In this document: piece after piece, positions 54,534 through 62,836 of the stretch
How positions within the stretch are numbered: the stretch's first letter is position 1
Layout of the letters: each line of letters opens with the position of its first letter
The notes under the pieces: generated by a model
Database searches by the model: none
Told to the model about the DNA's origin: nothing
The model's input: the letters and a program-made list of their open reading frames with translations, nothing else
Position numbers and translations under genes: made by a program
DNA from: JANSYL01 sp963921255
GTDB taxonomy: Bacteria > Pseudomonadota > Alphaproteobacteria > Rhodobacterales > Rhodobacteraceae
Direction of reading: 5' to 3'
NCBI GenBank assembly: GCA_963921255.3
Contig: CAWUEW020000003.1
Location: forward strand, 1,701,109-1,765,108
DNA length: 64,000 nt

Positions 54534-55444
54534 CTGCGTGGCGTGCGATCTGTCGCCAGAAACGCCCGACGCGCCGCGCGCATGCGCTCAATAAGCTTGC
54601 CCCCCGTGATCGGCGCGCCTTCTGCATTGAGTGGCACGGCGGAGGCACTGCACAAACAATTCTGAGGATTCCCGTCCACCGCATACCACTCGGCCTGTTC
54701 CTCGATGCTGACGATGCGCCCATGACGGGCGGCGTGGGTCGTGCGGGTGCGTCCGGGAATAAGAGCAGATTGATGCAGCAGATATGTGTTCAACCCCAGC
54801 CGCTCCCCGGCATCGCGGGTCTCGTCCCAGTTGCCCCGTCGCGCCGCCATGGTGATCTCGGTCCGCGCGATGCGCTCGGCGCGGCGGCCCTGCATGGCAA
54901 AACGTTTCCGAATATCACGGGCGGTCTGGCGCGGGTTCTGGCCGTCCTGCACGGCCCTGAGCAGTAGAAAGGCCAGGTCGGCGCGGGTATCGCCCCGGAA
55001 CCCGTCCATCAGCTCAAACACACGCGCAGCAGCTAGAGCGGCGCGGCGCTCGTATTGCATCACGCTCAAGGCCCGCGCGATGTCGCGGTTATAGTCGCTG
55101 GTCAGACCGATCAGGTTTTGTGCGGCGCGGGCTGTGCCTGAGCGATATGCGGCAATAACCTCCTCGCGCAGAACCGCGCGCCCGTCATCCTGCAAGGCCT
55201 GCCAGACCAGTTCTGCAATGTGCTCCAGCGCGTCGGGACTGACCTCGTACTCGTAACGCCGCGCGTTGGTGATCACGGTGACGGGCAGCGTGTCAAACTC
55301 TCGAAGCGCAATGTCCCGTGCGATCTTGAGGCGTCGCTTTATGGCGCGGGCGGCGTGGTGGATGCGCCGCGTCTCGCCGATCGGATTGGTCGGATGACGG
55401 CTCAGGATCGGCGGTCGCGGGGCATGGAGCACGTGATCAAACAT
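54530..55444 (-). CDS. Phage head morphogenesis protein (Mu gpF-like)
   Basis: The 304-residue protein has the central helical region and the C-terminal TARDIRKRFAMQGRRAERIARTEITMAARRG of the minor head family PF04233. The metal-site-like THAARHGRIVSIEEQAEW and CLCSA cysteine end follow. It works beside portal and capsid. The first 30 residues are also found in the upstream small gene through a 59-bp DNA duplication. Confidence 0.82.
   Translation of the reverse strand: MFDHVLHAPRPPILSRHPTNPIGETRRIHHAARAIKRRLKIARDIALREFDTLPVTVITNARRYEYEVSPDALEHIAELVWQALQDDGRAVLREEVIAAYRSGTARAAQNLIGLTSDYNRDIARALSVMQYERRAALAAARVFELMDGFRGDTRADLAFLLLRAVQDGQNPRQTARDIRKRFAMQGRRAERIARTEITMAARRGNWDETRDAGERLGLNTYLLHQSALIPGRTRTTHAARHGRIVSIEEQAEWYAVDGNPQNCLCSASAVPLNAEGAPITGGKLIERMRAARRAFLATDRTPRS
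55313..55371 (-). repeat. 59-bp direct repeat shared by head protein and small coil gene (copy 1)
   Basis: Bases 55313-55371 and 55467-55525 are the same except for one base. They encode RRIHHAARAIKRRLKIARD in the head protein and RRIHRAARAIKRRLKIARD in the small gene. The copies are 154 bases apart. Confidence 0.95.
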
Positions 55445-55634
55445 CCGTGCGGGTTGCCTCGGCCAGGTCCCGTGCGATCTTGAGGCGTCGCTTTATGGCG
55501 CGGGCGGCGCGGTGGATGCGCCGCGCACGCAATTCACCTTCGAGACGGCTAAAACGGTCATCATGTTCCGACAATTTGTTCTGAATGCGCTTCAGATGCT
55601 CCAGCAGCAATTCATTGGTCACGTTTTCAGACAT
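55437..55634 (-). CDS. Small coiled-coil protein, third paralogue
   Basis: The 65-residue protein starts MSENVTNELLLEHLKRIQNKLSEHDDRF, like the paralogue at 57242-57472. It ends with the segment RRIHRAARAIKRRLKIARD, which is duplicated in the head protein. It is overlapped by portal upstream (8 bases) and head protein downstream (8 bases). Function unknown. Confidence 0.6.
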   Translation of the reverse strand: MSENVTNELLLEHLKRIQNKLSEHDDRFSRLEGELRARRIHRAARAIKRRLKIARDLAEATRTDV

Positions 55635-57015
55635 CTGCGACCTCCCCCGGATCGGTAAGTTCACTGAACCCCTCATCCTCACGCGGCCCGTATTCGAGGA
55701 CGTCGCGTATCTCGTCATCGTCGAACACCGCCGCACCACTGGCCAACATCTTCGCGTTGATCTCCGCCATGCCTTTGGCTTTTTCAAGACGCTGGACATC
55801 CGTGGCCCCGGTCAGATCCTCCCAGTCGAGCACCCAATCGGCCCGCGGCAGCACACCGAAGTGCATCAGCCGCGCGACGATATCCATGATATTGGGGATC
55901 ACGATATTGCGCCGACGGCTCATGTTGTGTCGGTTCCACGCCGCCTGGTCTTCGGTGCTGGCCCGCTCGCCCGTCTGCGCGCCGAAGAGCACCTTTTCGG
56001 GGATGTTGAAGGCCGCCGCCACTTCCAGCGCGGCCAACCGGTAGTACTGCTCTGGTTGGCCCGGCAGGCTGACGCCGAGCGTCTTGGCTTCCATCCCTTG
56101 CAACATCAGCGACTGGTCAAACCCCTTGTTCCAATCCGCCACGACATTATCCAACGCCTCCGGCAAACCCTCAAGGTCCGTGCCGAGCATGGTTGCAAGC
56201 TGCGTGAAATCAACCTCCTTGTCCGCCTGCAAAACAGGCTGCGACTTGGCGTTCTTCCAAAACCCTTCGGCGCTGGAGCCTCTGATCTTGACCATGTCCG
56301 TCAGCGCGTCATAGACCGGCTCAAGCGCACTGTCGTTGAAGGTGGTGCGGTCCTGGCTCCAGATATAGACCCGATCGGGATGGACCTGGAAGCTCCGCGT
56401 CTTGCCTTGCGATGCGTCCACCGAAGACTCTGTGTAGGTCATCACCTTGGGCTGACCGTAGTGTGGGCTGTTCCGATCCTGCTCCCATTCGCTGATCTGA
56501 AGCTGGCCTTCCCAAGCGGGCACCAGGCTGATCAGCCCCTTGAGGCCTGTCGGCACGCCGCTCACCGGTTCCGAGAAGGGCTTGCCATCGGCCAGTTGGA
56601 AGATCACCCCGGAATACTCGCCCACCAGGGAGCGCTTGTCGGTCTCGGCCAGCATCTGCCAGAACCGGATGTGCTCGAAATGCCGGGTGATCTTTGCTTC
56701 CACCGGCGCGTCTTCGGGTGCGTCTTCGTCCAGCGTCAGCGCGGGATGCGTCTCCCAGGTTTTGGCCGCCGTTTTTGAGACCAGCGCGTTGGCCACACCG
56801 TTGCGCTTGTAAAGCGCGTAGAGATCGAAGAAATCAACGTCGTCCTTGTAGCCAAAGTCCAGCCGGAAATCGTGCTTGGTGCTGAGCAGGCCGGACGTGC
56901 CCAAGAGCGACCTCAGGTTGCGCGCCGGCAGCACCTCGCCGAACGCACGATAGGTCGCCGCGTTGGTCAACCGGCGGGCGGTGGTAAGCTGTGCTTCGGT
57001 GAGGGTGAGGGTCAT
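55627..57015 (-). CDS. Phage portal protein (DUF1073)
   Basis: The 462-residue protein contains FRLDFGYKDDVDFFDLYALYKRNGVANALVSKTAAKTWE and NIPEKVLFGAQTGERASTEDQAAWNRHNMSRRRNIVIPNI, segments typical of DUF1073 (PF06381) portal proteins. The portal ring forms the DNA entry vertex. Its start overlaps the coil gene upstream (ATGA). Confidence 0.9.
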   Translation of the reverse strand: MTLTLTEAQLTTARRLTNAATYRAFGEVLPARNLRSLLGTSGLLSTKHDFRLDFGYKDDVDFFDLYALYKRNGVANALVSKTAAKTWETHPALTLDEDAPEDAPVEAKITRHFEHIRFWQMLAETDKRSLVGEYSGVIFQLADGKPFSEPVSGVPTGLKGLISLVPAWEGQLQISEWEQDRNSPHYGQPKVMTYTESSVDASQGKTRSFQVHPDRVYIWSQDRTTFNDSALEPVYDALTDMVKIRGSSAEGFWKNAKSQPVLQADKEVDFTQLATMLGTDLEGLPEALDNVVADWNKGFDQSLMLQGMEAKTLGVSLPGQPEQYYRLAALEVAAAFNIPEKVLFGAQTGERASTEDQAAWNRHNMSRRRNIVIPNIMDIVARLMHFGVLPRADWVLDWEDLTGATDVQRLEKAKGMAEINAKMLASGAAVFDDDEIRDVLEYGPREDEGFSELTDPGEVADV

Positions 57016-57245
57016 GGGGTCTCTTCCGTCAAATCCAGCCGCCGTTCGATCCGGTCGAGGCGCAATTGCACTTGCGCCATCGCTTCATCTTGCCTGACTT
57101 CCGATTGCATGAAGGACGACATGTGGTTCTTCAGGATACGGATGTCGGCGGACATGTCTTTTTGTGCGTCTTCCATGCGCTGCGTGCGCTCATCCAGTCT
57201 GCGCAGGTAACGCAAAACGAGGCTTTCTGGTTCTGTCTCGCTCAT
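57012..57245 (-). CDS. Small coiled-coil protein, first paralogue
   Basis: The 77-residue charged coiled coil (MSETEPESLVLRYLRRLDERTQRMEDAQKDMSADIRILKNHMSSF) ends LRLDRIERRLDLTEETP, a sequence shared with the next gene through a 38-bp direct repeat. It is coupled by ATGA to both neighbours. Similar small proteins between terminase and portal are seen in alphaproteobacterial phages; no function is known to me. Confidence 0.65.
   Translation of the reverse strand: MSETEPESLVLRYLRRLDERTQRMEDAQKDMSADIRILKNHMSSFMQSEVRQDEAMAQVQLRLDRIERRLDLTEETP
57025..57062 (-). repeat. 38-bp direct repeat between two coil genes (copy 1)
   Basis: Bases 57025-57062 are identical to 57252-57289. They encode the shared coil segment RLDRIERRLDLTE. 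Confidence 0.95.
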
Positions 57246-57472
57246 ACGCCCTCCGTCAAATCCAGCCGCCGTTCGATCCGGTCGAGGCGGGCCTCCATCC
57301 GATCAATTCTGCGCGACTGTGCAGCCAATGACTGTGCTGTAGCTGCCGTGTTTTCTTCCAGAGCGGTCATACGTATCTTCAAATCGCCGACATCGGCGAT
57401 CAGCCGCGCCTGCCCGGCTTGAATGCGCTTCAGATGCTCCAACAACAGGTCATTGGTCACGCTCTCGCTCAC
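57242..57472 (-). CDS. Small coiled-coil protein, second paralogue
   Basis: The 76-residue protein shares its start (MSESVTNDLLLEHLKRIQ) with the gene at 55437-55634 and its end (RLDRIERRLDLTEGV) with the gene at 57012-57245. It is thus a mosaic of the other two. Its ATG overlaps the large terminase stop (ATGA). Confidence 0.65.
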   Translation of the reverse strand: MSESVTNDLLLEHLKRIQAGQARLIADVGDLKIRMTALEENTAATAQSLAAQSRRIDRMEARLDRIERRLDLTEGV

Positions 57473-58821
57473 GCCGCTCTCCTATGCCGTTTCTTGACCA
57501 GCATGCCCACCACGCCCCGGTTGCGGATCATCGGGGCCAGAGCATAGCGGATCGCGTCGATATAATGGTTATGCGCATCCACAATCTTCGGTTTCACATC
57601 CCCCGTCGAGCGGTCCACCTGGTAGCTGTAGAGCCGCATCTCGCGGGCCGTGGCGGGGCACTCGGGGTGCAGGACAATCTTATCAAAACTCTTGAGATAC
57701 GCCACCCCGTCCTCGACCGAGCCGGACCATTTGGGCGCGGCCTCGATGCGCGGCAGGCCGTGGCGCTTGAGATAGCTGATGCTTTCAGGCCGCGCACTGT
57801 CGGCCCGCACCACGTGTCTGGCGATCTCCGGCATCGCCGCCGTGACGAAGGCGGCGGTGTCATCCAGTTCAAGCCCGGTGCGTCCCGCCTCGTGGCGGAT
57901 GTAGAGCCGCTTGTCGCCGATCCAGCACGCGACGGCTGCCGTCGGGTCCTGGGCAAAGCCGAAGTCGAGACCATAGTAAGGCCCATCCCAAGCGTCCTGC
58001 GGCGCGAATGCGGCGATCTCCCAGTGACCGGCAAAGACCTGGGCATCGGTCAGGGTTAGAAATTCACCCTCCCAGACGTGATCATAGGTCTCGGGGCGCT
58101 TGCGCTTGTCGTCCAGACGCTGGGCGTTGAGCGCTTTGGTGAACCACGGATTGTCGCGCCAGTTGATCTGCGTGACCACGCACGCATCCGGCGGGTCCGC
58201 GACCCAGCGCCGCCAGGTGGCACTATCCGGGCTTTCGGGGTTGAAGCTCACCCAGTTCTCGACGCCGGGTTCGCGCAAGGTCGGCATCAGCTTGCTCCAG
58301 GCAATCTCCGAGACTGTCTCGGCCTCATCGGTCCAATTGAGCAGGATTTGCGACTTCGACTTGATGCTGTCGATATTGTGGCGCAGCCCGGAGAAGACAA
58401 AGCGCACGTTGCCGTTGCGGGTGCGGATGTATTTCTCGCCCATGTCATAGCCCGCCGCCAGCCAGGGAAGAGCCGCAATCGCCTGCTTGATCTCATGCAT
58501 CGAGCTTTCCTCAAGCGAGCCCAGATGCTCGCGGCTCGCCAGGATCACCCCCTTTCGGCCCTGATAGGCCAGCTGGTAGCCCCGGATCGCGGCGGCCATG
58601 GCGAGGTTGCGGGTCTTGCCGGAGCCGCGTCCGCCATAGAAGACCCGGTGTCGGGCGGGCCGCTTGAAGTTACAGGCCATCTTGTAGGGAAGCTCGCTCT
58701 GGCCGCTCAGCGGCTCCCTGAGAGCCGTTGCGGTGTTTTGGGTAGTCTGGGTGCCGGAAAGAGCGAGATGGCGCTCAGCGGGCGTCTCTGTGGCGCTGGG
58801 GGGTGTTTGCGTCGTCGTCAT
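57469..58821 (-). CDS. terL: Large terminase subunit (PBSX family)
   Basis: The 450-residue ATPase/nuclease packages phage DNA. Walker A is GGRGSGKT at residues 63-70 and Walker B is ILLNWTDEAE with Asp165-Glu166. The C-terminal RNase-H-like nuclease shows GLDFGFAQDPTAAV and DAHNHYIDAIRYA. A variable N-terminal 40 residues precede. Its ATG overlaps the stop of the small terminase candidate. Confidence 0.95.
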   Translation of the reverse strand: MTTTQTPPSATETPAERHLALSGTQTTQNTATALREPLSGQSELPYKMACNFKRPARHRVFYGGRGSGKTRNLAMAAAIRGYQLAYQGRKGVILASREHLGSLEESSMHEIKQAIAALPWLAAGYDMGEKYIRTRNGNVRFVFSGLRHNIDSIKSKSQILLNWTDEAETVSEIAWSKLMPTLREPGVENWVSFNPESPDSATWRRWVADPPDACVVTQINWRDNPWFTKALNAQRLDDKRKRPETYDHVWEGEFLTLTDAQVFAGHWEIAAFAPQDAWDGPYYGLDFGFAQDPTAAVACWIGDKRLYIRHEAGRTGLELDDTAAFVTAAMPEIARHVVRADSARPESISYLKRHGLPRIEAAPKWSGSVEDGVAYLKSFDKIVLHPECPATAREMRLYSYQVDRSTGDVKPKIVDAHNHYIDAIRYALAPMIRNRGVVGMLVKKRHRRAA

Positions 58822-59131
58822 GGGGTGTCGTCGTCCTCCGGGAACGGCTCCGGCATCACCGCGACCATCTCAATCTTGTGGACGATGGGCAGGCCCGTAT
58901 CACTGTTAATGTGGGTTGGGAGAACTTTACCCAGCCGGCCAGGAACGGTCCGGGGGACGACTTGGCCTGATCGCGGAGGTATTGAACCAGACTACCGCCC
59001 CCAGCTTCCGTGGCCGCCTGCAGGATGGCGTCCTGCAGCAGAACCGTCGTCTTGTTGCGCGACCCTTTCGGACGCCCCGGACCCGGTTTGCCTGTGCCAA
59101 TCCTGTTATTTTGTGTTTTTTTAACAGTCAT
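58818..59131 (-). pseudogene. Small terminase candidate interrupted by a frameshift
   Basis: The gene starts at ATG 59131 (MTVKKTQNNRIGTGKPGPGRPKGSRNKTTVLLQDAILQAATEAGGGSLVQYLRDQAKSSPGPFLA). The frame then changes near 58931-58942. The downstream frame GKVLPTHINSDTGLPIVHKIEMVAVMPEPFPEDDDTP runs to a TGA overlapping the terL ATG. Joined, the two make a coherent protein of about 100 residues. The GPGRPKGSRNK start is AT-hook-like. The unshifted frame instead ends in unlikely sequence (VIRACPSSTRLRWSR). Sequencing error, true mutation or programmed frameshift are all possible. Confidence 0.6.
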
Positions 59132-59484
59132 AGGACTGCCCCGGTCGGGGGTTTGGCAACCAATTCTGGCAACTAAAGCAAATTCCTATAATGTAATAGC
59201 CGAGAGCATAGGGATAAACACTAATGTTCTTCTTATGTTCATGGTTTAAGTATGCTAACCATGCTCTACTAATACTTATATGAAAACCCTGGTTTCCAGG
59301 TTTCCAAAATAGGTTAAGTACATGATTTATATATATTTTTGTGGCAACTAACCTGGCAACCAGTGGCAACCAGTGGAAACCAACGCCAAAAAACAGTGGA
59401 AACCAGAAACGACGCTGGTTGCCACTGGTTGCCAGGCTGGTTGCCAGAATTAACAACTGGAGAGTGAATTTCTGCCGAGGTGGA
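59132..59484. other. 353-base AT-rich non-coding region between early and late genes
   Basis: The gap between the vapE stop and the small terminase candidate is clearly AT-richer than its surroundings. It is filled with 9-bp repeats in both orientations, including a perfect 21-bp inverted repeat. A further inverted repeat ATGGTT/AACCAT lies at 59241-59262. It probably holds a replication origin or late-gene control. Confidence 0.6.
59154..59446. repeat. Twelve iteron-like 9-bp repeats TGG(C/A)AAC(C/T)A
   Basis: Forward copies start at 59154, 59167, 59342, 59354, 59364, 59374 and 59397. Reverse copies start at 59290, 59298, 59416, 59426 and 59438. Neighbours at 59354/59364/59374 and 59416/59426 are exactly 10 bases apart, one DNA turn. 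Bases 59353-59373 are the perfect reverse complement of 59415-59435. Confidence 0.85.
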
Positions 59485-61812
59485 TCAACCATCGCGAGTC
59501 CAACCCTTTTGTTTTTTGTATGCGCCGAAATTCAAAGGGTTAGGCGCGCGGGTCCACCCGTTTATCTGGCCCATGGCGCGTCCGATCCTGTCTGACACAG
59601 TTCGGTTGCTGTCTTTGAGATCGCCGCCGAAACACTCCACCCAGATCATCGGGGCGCACACCTTGTCCCTGTAGCTCGGCGGCCCTTGCCCTTCGAACAC
59701 CTCGACCTGCTCGTCCAGCCAGGCTTCGATCCGGGCCCTCCAGCCGCCATCATCCAGTTTGCGTGCTGCTTGTTCTTGCTCGGCGAGCGCAGCGACGGCG
59801 TCTTCTTGAAGATACAGGGGCTCACCTGCCTTCCAGCGGTAAACCGCCTCGGCCCAGAGTTGGTCACGTTCCCCCTCAAGGGCGTTTACGTCGAAGCGGT
59901 CGATGGTACACGTCACCGGCCAGAACCGTCGGTTCCCGGTGTCATCCTTCAGATAATCTCTGTCATTGGTGGTGCCTGCGAACACCGTGCAGCGTGGAAA
60001 ATCTTCTGCTCGGCGCTCATAGGACAATCGCGCCCGGTCTACTGTGCGGGACATGAAGCCCTTGATCTGTTCGATCTTTGATTTGCTGAACGCCTGAAGC
60101 TCGGACATCTCGACAATCCACCGTCCTTGATTGTTCTCGATGATCTCTTTGCCTTTCAGCGCAGGAACGTCGTCGCCATACCAGGTCGGGTCCACAGCGA
60201 GCGTGCGCAGGAAGGTTGATTTCCCCAGGCCTTGCGGCCCTTCCAGGATCAGGCAGTGATCGAACTTGATGCCCGGCTGTATCGCTCGCGCGGTCGCCGC
60301 GCACATGAACTTTCGACTGACAGCTTCCGTGTAGGCATTGCGTTCCACGCGCAAATGCCGGTGTAACATCGTGTCGATCCGCGCTTTGCCGTCCCAGACC
60401 AGCGCGCCCAGGTATTCACACACAGGGTTGTAGGTTCTCATGGACGCAATCAGATTTACGACGTCTGCTGCGCGTTGAGCCGACATCTCGACACGATATT
60501 TGGTCTCGATGTAAAGCCGTAGACATAAATCATCGGCGTTTCCCCAGGGATCACCGTTGCGCCGATCCCCGACCGTTGACCAGGGCATGTCACATCGCCG
60601 TGACACACAGTGCCGGATGTCGTTCCGCATGACACCTTTCAGGGCTTCGTCATGCGTGGTGATCGTGTGCAAGTTTCGCAAACTGGGCTTGATCTGGCCA
60701 TCTTCCATATCCAGCTTGGCAAGCCACCGGGTGTCTTCAACCGCATCGAACCCTTCGACAGCATCCCGAACGTATTCCGCTTTCGTGGCTTCGTCTTCCT
60801 CCAGGAAGGCCATCATCGCCTTGAAGCTGGGATATTTGGTGATGTTCGTCTGGGGTTTGACGGCGTCGTCTTTCTCACCAAATTTGTGGATACGTACGAG
60901 ATCAAACGCATTCACCAATTGGCGGGAGCATGGATCGCTTTCATGTTCAGAGAAAGACCATAATCCTTCGTGGGTATGTACGCCGTTGACCGTTGAGCCG
61001 CCTGTGTAGGTGTAACGTTCACCATGGGTCGGTGTGTAGATGTCGGGCAGAAACGTCGTGATGGCGCTGTGGATGTCATAGACCCGGCAGAAGGCGCCGA
61101 TCATGCCGCTCTTGGTGCGCGGATCTTCGGCTTTCGCCTTGTGGTAAAGCTGAACACCGGGGTGCCTGCTCGACCGGGGCCAGGTCCCGACATCGGTCCA
61201 GTCGTCATACTCATTCAGAATGTCGTCTGGATCGACCCAACGACCCTCGTTGTTCTTGACGATGTATTCCCCATCACGGGCGTGTGAGGGCCAGAACATG
61301 ACCCGCTCGAACTGATCGGTTGTGGCGTCGAACGCCTCGATCCCGATCTTCTCAGCGAGCTTCCGCGCGATCGGCGCGTATTCGGCAGGCAGGACACTCC
61401 GTGTGAGTGGGAAGAGCAATCGGTAGCGGGGCTTCTTGGGTTTGTGTTTATGGGTGGTGTAGAACGCCCATTCATAAGACCCGATGGCCTCAGTCAACCG
61501 GGTCTCGAACCCCGGTGTGTCGTGATCGGCGTCCAGGGTGATGAGGTCACGGTTCTGGACGTTCGCTTTCTTCCGGGGGCCTATCAAGGTGCCACCGAGG
61601 AAACAGCCCACATCCTTGATTGCGACCTGCCGTTCGGGAGGCAGTTTCCGGTAATCGGCTATGGTCTCTGAAGTGATCTGTGGCGCGTGGATGCGCTGCA
61701 CGATCTCGCTCCAGGTCATCGTCGAGGCCTTCATGCGGGCGTCGGTGCGGCTCTTGCCAGTTGCCATTCCCAGCTTGCGGCCCGCGTGGATGGGTGTCGC
61801 GGGCACGGTCAT
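59485..61812 (-). CDS. VapE-type phage replication helicase/primase
   Basis: The 775-residue protein has an N-terminal primase-like region (residues 50-200: VQNRDLITLDADHD, YRLLFPLTR, DQFERVMFWPS). The C-terminal VapE P-loop ATPase has Walker A GPQGLGKST near residue 525 and FAGTTNDRDYLKDDTGNRRFWP near residue 630, a hallmark of VapE/DUF5906 proteins. It probably opens and primes the phage origin. Its start overlaps the previous gene (ATGA). Confidence 0.9.
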   Translation of the reverse strand: MTVPATPIHAGRKLGMATGKSRTDARMKASTMTWSEIVQRIHAPQITSETIADYRKLPPERQVAIKDVGCFLGGTLIGPRKKANVQNRDLITLDADHDTPGFETRLTEAIGSYEWAFYTTHKHKPKKPRYRLLFPLTRSVLPAEYAPIARKLAEKIGIEAFDATTDQFERVMFWPSHARDGEYIVKNNEGRWVDPDDILNEYDDWTDVGTWPRSSRHPGVQLYHKAKAEDPRTKSGMIGAFCRVYDIHSAITTFLPDIYTPTHGERYTYTGGSTVNGVHTHEGLWSFSEHESDPCSRQLVNAFDLVRIHKFGEKDDAVKPQTNITKYPSFKAMMAFLEEDEATKAEYVRDAVEGFDAVEDTRWLAKLDMEDGQIKPSLRNLHTITTHDEALKGVMRNDIRHCVSRRCDMPWSTVGDRRNGDPWGNADDLCLRLYIETKYRVEMSAQRAADVVNLIASMRTYNPVCEYLGALVWDGKARIDTMLHRHLRVERNAYTEAVSRKFMCAATARAIQPGIKFDHCLILEGPQGLGKSTFLRTLAVDPTWYGDDVPALKGKEIIENNQGRWIVEMSELQAFSKSKIEQIKGFMSRTVDRARLSYERRAEDFPRCTVFAGTTNDRDYLKDDTGNRRFWPVTCTIDRFDVNALEGERDQLWAEAVYRWKAGEPLYLQEDAVAALAEQEQAARKLDDGGWRARIEAWLDEQVEVFEGQGPPSYRDKVCAPMIWVECFGGDLKDSNRTVSDRIGRAMGQINGWTRAPNPLNFGAYKKQKGWTRDG

Positions 61813-62360
61813 TCGGAAGCCTCCGTGTCGAAATGAAGGCTTCGGGCGGTCCTTAGTGCGGTATCGATGGCACTTACATGCCCTGGAATTGAGTCAGAGC
61901 GGCTTGTGTCTTGCGCCCACAAAAACCGGCCGCCCACTTCGTAAATCGCTTTGGGCTGATCTTCTTCCGGGCCACCCCAATCGGTCCCGCACCAGCAACA
62001 TTCTGTGGGCGAGTTTGGCCATGTCTGGGGCTCGCAATAGAGACGTTCAAACTCTTTCGCGGGAGGCCCACAAACCCAAACCAAAGGCTCCAGATACCTT
62101 TTCACAAGATCACCGAGGTGTTCCTCATCTTGATCTGAGAAGGGTTCGGTTCCGACAAAGAACCAGTAGTGGTCGTATGTCGTCAAACGGTTGTATTTGG
62201 GTATGCAGAACGCTTGGCGCTCCGGACCTTCGGGCATGAAGATTGGCGGGACGGGCCAATCTACTTTAACACCCAAAACATCGAAAAAAGCGATCCATTG
62301 GCAGACCGCGGGACCGCTTGTCTCATGAATGTTGTACAATTCGGCGACGGACACACTCAC
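61809..62360 (-). CDS. Phage early protein of unknown function
   Basis: The 183-residue protein contains two vicinal cysteines and one CxxC-like set (ECCWCGTDWGG) and many aromatic residues (TYDHYWFFVGTEPF). It could bind metal. It is coupled by ATGA on both sides in the operon leading to vapE. No family recognised. Confidence 0.65.
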   Translation of the reverse strand: MSVSVAELYNIHETSGPAVCQWIAFFDVLGVKVDWPVPPIFMPEGPERQAFCIPKYNRLTTYDHYWFFVGTEPFSDQDEEHLGDLVKRYLEPLVWVCGPPAKEFERLYCEPQTWPNSPTECCWCGTDWGGPEEDQPKAIYEVGGRFLWAQDTSRSDSIPGHVSAIDTALRTARSLHFDTEASE

Positions 62361-62836
62361 GACACCACCTCCTGCGCCCGCACGGCTTGCGTTTCGATGA
62401 TGTCCTGGAAGAGCGTGAGCGTCTCCACGGCGTCCAACGCGCCCGTGGACGCATCGAGATTGCAGAGTTCGCGCGACGCGCAGATGCTGGCCCGGCGAAT
62501 ACGCCAGAGCGCATCATGCAGGGCATCAAGTTGGTCAAGGGTAAGGGTACGGGTGTCTGTGCTCATGATGAGCCTCCGTGTGTTCGGGTTTCCCCGACCA
62601 CTGGAGGTTCTAATCTCCGGGTGGCCGGATGCAGCAGGATTAGAACTACCGCCACACGGTGCGGCGCACCCGAAGGTGCCCCTGCGCATCCGACCATAGG
62701 AAAAGCCGCGTTGTGAGGCGCGGCTTTCGGAGCGCCGTGTGACAGACAGGGTTCTAATCCCGACAGACCGGAGTTTGCCGATCTGCACGGGCAAGGTGTC
62801 TGACCTGGGCGCACGTGTCAAGGTGGTCTGCGTCAT
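62357..62836 (-). CDS. Ash-like leader frame ending in a 69-residue early protein
   Basis: The frame starts at ATG 62836 behind a perfect AAAGGAGGTGG site and overlaps the upstream stop (ATGA). It encodes 159 residues. The first 90 (MTQTTLTRAPRSDTLPVQIGKLRSVGIRTLSVTRRSE) look like the Ash-type sequences found in the immunity region of P4-like elements. The last 69 form a helical protein (MSTDTRTLTLDQLDALHDALWRIRRASICASRELCNLDASTG). An internal ATG at 62566 with its own GGAGG site probably makes this short protein alone. Confidence 0.55.
   Translation of the reverse strand: MTQTTLTRAPRSDTLPVQIGKLRSVGIRTLSVTRRSESRASQRGFSYGRMRRGTFGCAAPCGGSSNPAASGHPEIRTSSGRGNPNTRRLIMSTDTRTLTLDQLDALHDALWRIRRASICASRELCNLDASTGALDAVETLTLFQDIIETQAVRAQEVVS
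62607..62761 (-). ncRNA. Candidate P4-like immunity RNA/leader
   Basis: On the minus strand ATTAGAAC occurs at 62758-62751 and 62614-62607, with its complement GTTCTAAT between them at 62646-62639. That resembles the seqA-seqB-seqC logic of the P4 CI RNA. Between them lie a perfect 9-bp hairpin (62702-62727) followed by TTTT and a hairpin with a UUCG loop (62666-62679). Transcription-termination control of the vapE operon is inferred. Confidence 0.45.

Noticed and set aside
59121..59492. Minus-strand 123-codon frame in the repeat-rich gap
   Set aside because: Its residues derive from the TGGCAACCA repeats and AT-rich DNA, with no ribosome site or family likeness. The stretch is better read as non-coding.
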